Positions 5,600-8,090 of a stretch of DNA of 8,090 bases are shown piece by piece (within the stretch, counting starts at the first letter, position 1; each line of letters starts with the position of its first letter). Below the pieces are notes generated by a model, which was not told the origin of the DNA, did no database searches, and was given only the letters and a program-made list of their open reading frames with translations. The stretch comes from Clostridia bacterium. Lineage in GTDB: Bacteria; Bacillota; Clostridia; Christensenellales; Borkfalkiaceae. The translations under genes and the position numbers were made by a program. The DNA lies in contig JAFTHR010000107.1 in the NCBI GenBank assembly GCA_017457345.1, positions 1-8,090 of the forward strand, read 5' to 3'.

Positions 5600-6112
5600 A
5601 TGGACAGGGCAAAGATAACAGAGATCGTTCAAAACTTCGTTATGGGCGCGATATCGCTTGCTCTCGCCGTTTTTATGGTCACTTACGAATACGCGGCAAT
5701 GGGCAATTACGCTCAATCGTCGGGTGAAGGCGGTGCAGGATTTGCGGTAGCAGCAATTATAATGTTTATCTTCATGTATATCCCGTGCGGTGTGTTTTTC
5801 TTTGCTCTTGGTATAGGCTTGTTTGTTTGGGCTTGGAGAACGTATAAAGGGGAGAAGGAAAATCGCGGCGGAGAGTTTATATCAAACGACGTAAAAAAAA
5901 TCAAAGAAAAAAACCGTAGCACGATTTTGCTGATCGTATTCAAAGCGATTGCTGCGTTCGTATGTATGTATTTTTTCATTTTAACCTTGGATACTGCGTA
6001 CGATACAATCGTTTCAACTTTAGTGTATTGCGTTATCGGCATTGCGTATATTGCTTCGGTTGTATTAACAGTTATTCATAGGAAAAAGGTCGTAGCTATT
6101 ACGGCGGAATAA
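5600..6112 (+). CDS. Four-helix integral membrane protein of unknown function
   Basis: This 170-residue protein matches no family I recognise. Hydrophobic segments lie at about 11-28, 46-79 (long, with a proline at 62), 108-130 and 137-159. The loop at 80-107 is strongly basic and the C-terminal end carries HRKK, while the 29-46 loop is Gly/Ser-rich with few charges. By the positive-inside rule both ends and the central loop should be cytoplasmic. There is no cleavable signal peptide and no obvious catalytic or ligand-binding motif. ATG 5600 has AAGGAG five bases upstream. It is the first gene behind the isoleucine T-box terminator and is followed 44 bases later by ileS with no terminator between, so it should be induced with ileS when tRNA-Ile is uncharged. 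A role in amino-acid uptake or the starvation response is possible from context only. It could equally be a lineage-specific insertion. Confidence 0.85.
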   Translation: MDRAKITEIVQNFVMGAISLALAVFMVTYEYAAMGNYAQSSGEGGAGFAVAAIIMFIFMYIPCGVFFFALGIGLFVWAWRTYKGEKENRGGEFISNDVKKIKEKNRSTILLIVFKAIAAFVCMYFFILTLDTAYDTIVSTLVYCVIGIAYIASVVLTVIHRKKVVAITAE

Positions 6113-6156
6113 CTTATATAAAAGAGAGAAAAACCCTTTAATAAGGAGAAATACTT

Positions 6157-8090
6157 ATGGGACTTTATAAGAAAGTAGACACTTCTTTGAACTTTGTAGA
6201 AAGAGAAAAGAAAATTGTGGAATACTGGAACGAAGAAGGCGTTTTTGCACAAAGTATGCAAGAGCGCGAAGGCGGCGACGAGTTCTCGTTTTACGACGGT
6301 CCGCCCACGGCAAACGGTAAACCGCATATCGGGCATATTTTAACCCGCGTTATGAAAGATATCGTGCCCCGTTATCAAACCATGAAAGGTAAGCACGTAC
6401 TCCGCAAGGCGGGTTGGGATACGCACGGTTTGCCCGTGGAACTTGAAGTGGAGAAGAAACTCGGCTTCGAGCATAAAACGGAAATCGAAAAATACGGGAT
6501 TGAGCCGTTCATTAAAGAATGTAAAAAATCCGTTTGGCAATATACCACCGAGTGGAAAGAAATGTCGGACCGCGTTGGCTACTGGTGCGATATGGATAAC
6601 CCGTACGTGACGTATCACGACGACTATATCGAATCGGAGTGGTGGGCGCTCAAAAAGATCCACGAAAAAGGGCTCTTATACAAAGGGCACAAGATCGTGC
6701 CTTACTGCCCCCGTTGCGGCACGGCGCTCTCTTCCCACGAAGTAGCGCAAGGCTATAAGGACGTAAAGCAAACCACGGCGTTCGTTAAGTTCAAAGTAGT
6801 GGGCAAAGAAAACACGTATATCCTTGCGTGGACGACCACGCCTTGGACACTCCCTTCGAACGTTGCGCTTTGTATGAATCCCACTTCTGATTACGTAGAA
6901 GTGAAAATGGCAGAATCGGGCGAGACGTATATCCTTGCCGAAGCGCTTTTGAAATCGGTGCTTGGGGAAGAAGGGTACGAAGTCCTTTCCGTGAAAAAGG
7001 GTACGGACTACGAATACGTGGAATACGAACCCCTTTACCCGTTCGGGAAAGAGAAGTTCCGTTTCCGTGAAAAGGCGTATTACGTCACGTGTGACGACTA
7101 CGTCACGCTGTCTGACGGTACGGGCGTAGTGCATATCGCGCCTGCATTTGGTGAAGACGACTATAAGGTGGGCGTTCGCTACGGCTTGCCCGTGGTCCAA
7201 CTTATCGACGAAGAAGGCAAGTTCCCCTGCGGTTGCGGAGCGTTTAGCGGCGTGCAGGCGCAAGCGGCTGATCCTGCCGTGGTGGCGGATTTGAAAGGCA
7301 GAAACCTGCTCTTAAAAACGCTCGAAATCACGCACAGTTATCCCTTCTGTTGGAGATGCGACACCCCGCTTATTTACTCCGCGCGTTCTAGTTGGTTTAT
7401 TAAAGTGACGGCGATTAAAGATCGTTTGATTGCGGCAAACCGTTCGGTGAACTGGATGCCCGATACGATCAAAGAAGGCCGTATGGGCAACTTCTTGGAA
7501 AACGTGATCGACTGGGGCTTGTCCCGTGATAGATATTGGGGCACGCCGTTGCCCGTTTGGGTGTGTCCGGATTGCGGAGAGATCGAAGTAATCGGCTCGC
7601 GTGAAGAGTTGGTAGAAAAGTGCGGTGCGGCAAAGGATATCGAATTGCACAGACCGTATTTAGACGGTTTAACCTGCGCTTGTCCTAAGTGCGGCGGTAA
7701 GATGAGCCGCACGCCCGAAGTTATCGACTGCTGGTTCGATTCGGGTTCTATGCCTTTCGCGCAATATCATTACCCGTTTGAAAACAAAGAGTTGTTTGAA
7801 CAAACTTTCCCTGCGGACTTTATTTCGGAAGCGGTAGACCAAACCCGTGGTTGGTTCTATACCTTGCTCGTAATTTCCACCATTTTGTTCGACAAAGCGC
7901 CGTTTAGAAACTGTATCGTGTTAGGGCACGTTAACGATAAGAACGGTGTAAAAATGTCTAAGCATAAAGGCAACGTAGTCGATCCGTTCTCGGTACTCGA
8001 TAAACAAGGGGCAGACGCCGTTCGTTGGTATTTCTACACGTCCAGCGCGCCTTGGCTTCCCTCCCGTTTCTATCCCGAAGCGGTGAGCGA
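6157..8090 (+). CDS. ileS: Isoleucyl-tRNA synthetase, type 2 (3' end outside window)
   Basis: ATG 6157 has AAGGAG 8 bases upstream, and the frame is open to the window end (644 codons of an expected thousand or so). It is a cytosolic class Ia synthetase that ligates isoleucine to tRNA-Ile. Visible features: the ATP-binding motif PHIGH (56-60) in DGPPTANGKPHIGH; WDTHGLPVE (87-95); the editing (CP1) domain with WTTTPWTLPSN (225-235) and GTGVVHIAPAF (321-331) then GEDDY, including acidic D334/D335 for hydrolysis of Val-tRNA(Ile); a CPDCG/CPKCG pair (470-474 and 509-513) that may bind zinc; WFDSG (526-530); and the KMSKHKGN loop (599-606). YCPRCGTALSSHEVAQGY (183-200) replaces the YWSP-type sequence of ordinary bacterial IleRS and marks the type-2, eukaryote-like form, often less sensitive to mupirocin. 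The missing part should hold the anticodon-binding domain. The AUC T-box upstream supports both the identity and the control. Confidence 0.95.
   Translation, partial: MGLYKKVDTSLNFVEREKKIVEYWNEEGVFAQSMQEREGGDEFSFYDGPPTANGKPHIGHILTRVMKDIVPRYQTMKGKHVLRKAGWDTHGLPVELEVEKKLGFEHKTEIEKYGIEPFIKECKKSVWQYTTEWKEMSDRVGYWCDMDNPYVTYHDDYIESEWWALKKIHEKGLLYKGHKIVPYCPRCGTALSSHEVAQGYKDVKQTTAFVKFKVVGKENTYILAWTTTPWTLPSNVALCMNPTSDYVEVKMAESGETYILAEALLKSVLGEEGYEVLSVKKGTDYEYVEYEPLYPFGKEKFRFREKAYYVTCDDYVTLSDGTGVVHIAPAFGEDDYKVGVRYGLPVVQLIDEEGKFPCGCGAFSGVQAQAADPAVVADLKGRNLLLKTLEITHSYPFCWRCDTPLIYSARSSWFIKVTAIKDRLIAANRSVNWMPDTIKEGRMGNFLENVIDWGLSRDRYWGTPLPVWVCPDCGEIEVIGSREELVEKCGAAKDIELHRPYLDGLTCACPKCGGKMSRTPEVIDCWFDSGSMPFAQYHYPFENKELFEQTFPADFISEAVDQTRGWFYTLLVISTILFDKAPFRNCIVLGHVNDKNGVKMSKHKGNVVDPFSVLDKQGADAVRWYFYTSSAPWLPSRFYPEAVS

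Noticed and set aside
1..8090. CRISPR arrays, insertion sequences, tRNA or rRNA genes
   Set aside because: No direct-repeat arrays, transposase motifs, terminal inverted repeats, or tRNA/rRNA-like sequence were seen in any gap between genes.

Overview
The window looks like a chromosomal segment of a Bacillota bacterium, most likely a clostridial lineage. This is inferred from strong Shine-Dalgarno sites (GGAGG, AAGGAG), near-consensus sigma-A promoters with 17-base spacers, and a tRNA-sensing T-box leader. The archaeal-type AspRS and the type-2 IleRS fit the same picture. I cannot name a genus.

Left region (1-2875, + strand): the distal end of a surface-polysaccharide operon. It starts inside the gene for a CapF/WbjC-like bifunctional enzyme, of which only the C-terminal half with its cupin domain is present. 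Two bases later comes a CapG/WbjD-like UDP-HexNAc 2-epimerase. Together these are the last two steps of UDP-N-acetyl-L-fucosamine synthesis, so the product is probably a capsule or glycan containing FucNAc. Three bases after the epimerase is an uncharacterised nucleotidyltransferase-fold gene. The operon closes at a perfect 12-bp bidirectional terminator (2874-2904).

Middle region (2924-5220): a minus-strand pyridoxal/pyridoxamine kinase gene with a perfect-consensus promoter (TTGACA-N17-TATAAT) converges on that terminator. Divergent from it is an archaeal-type aspartyl-tRNA synthetase gene, probably the non-discriminating form that also charges tRNA-Asn. The two divergent promoters appear interleaved. 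The aspS leader holds an imperfect hairpin ending two bases before the ribosome-binding site.

Right region (5221-8090, + strand): a good promoter (TTTACA-N17-TATAAT) drives a T-box leader that can be folded by hand. Stem I presents an AUC (isoleucine) specifier followed by A. An antiterminator exposes UGGU for the tRNA-Ile ACCA end, and a competing U-tailed terminator follows. The first gene after the terminator is not ileS but an unrecognised four-helix membrane protein of 170 residues. ileS (type-2 IleRS) follows 44 bases later and runs off the window. No terminator separates the two genes, so the membrane protein appears to belong to an isoleucine-tRNA-responsive operon. This arrangement is the most interesting feature here. 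The T-box also has an unusual bulge sequence (UGGUUUA rather than UGGNACC) and a 28-base perfectly alternating pyrimidine-purine tract.
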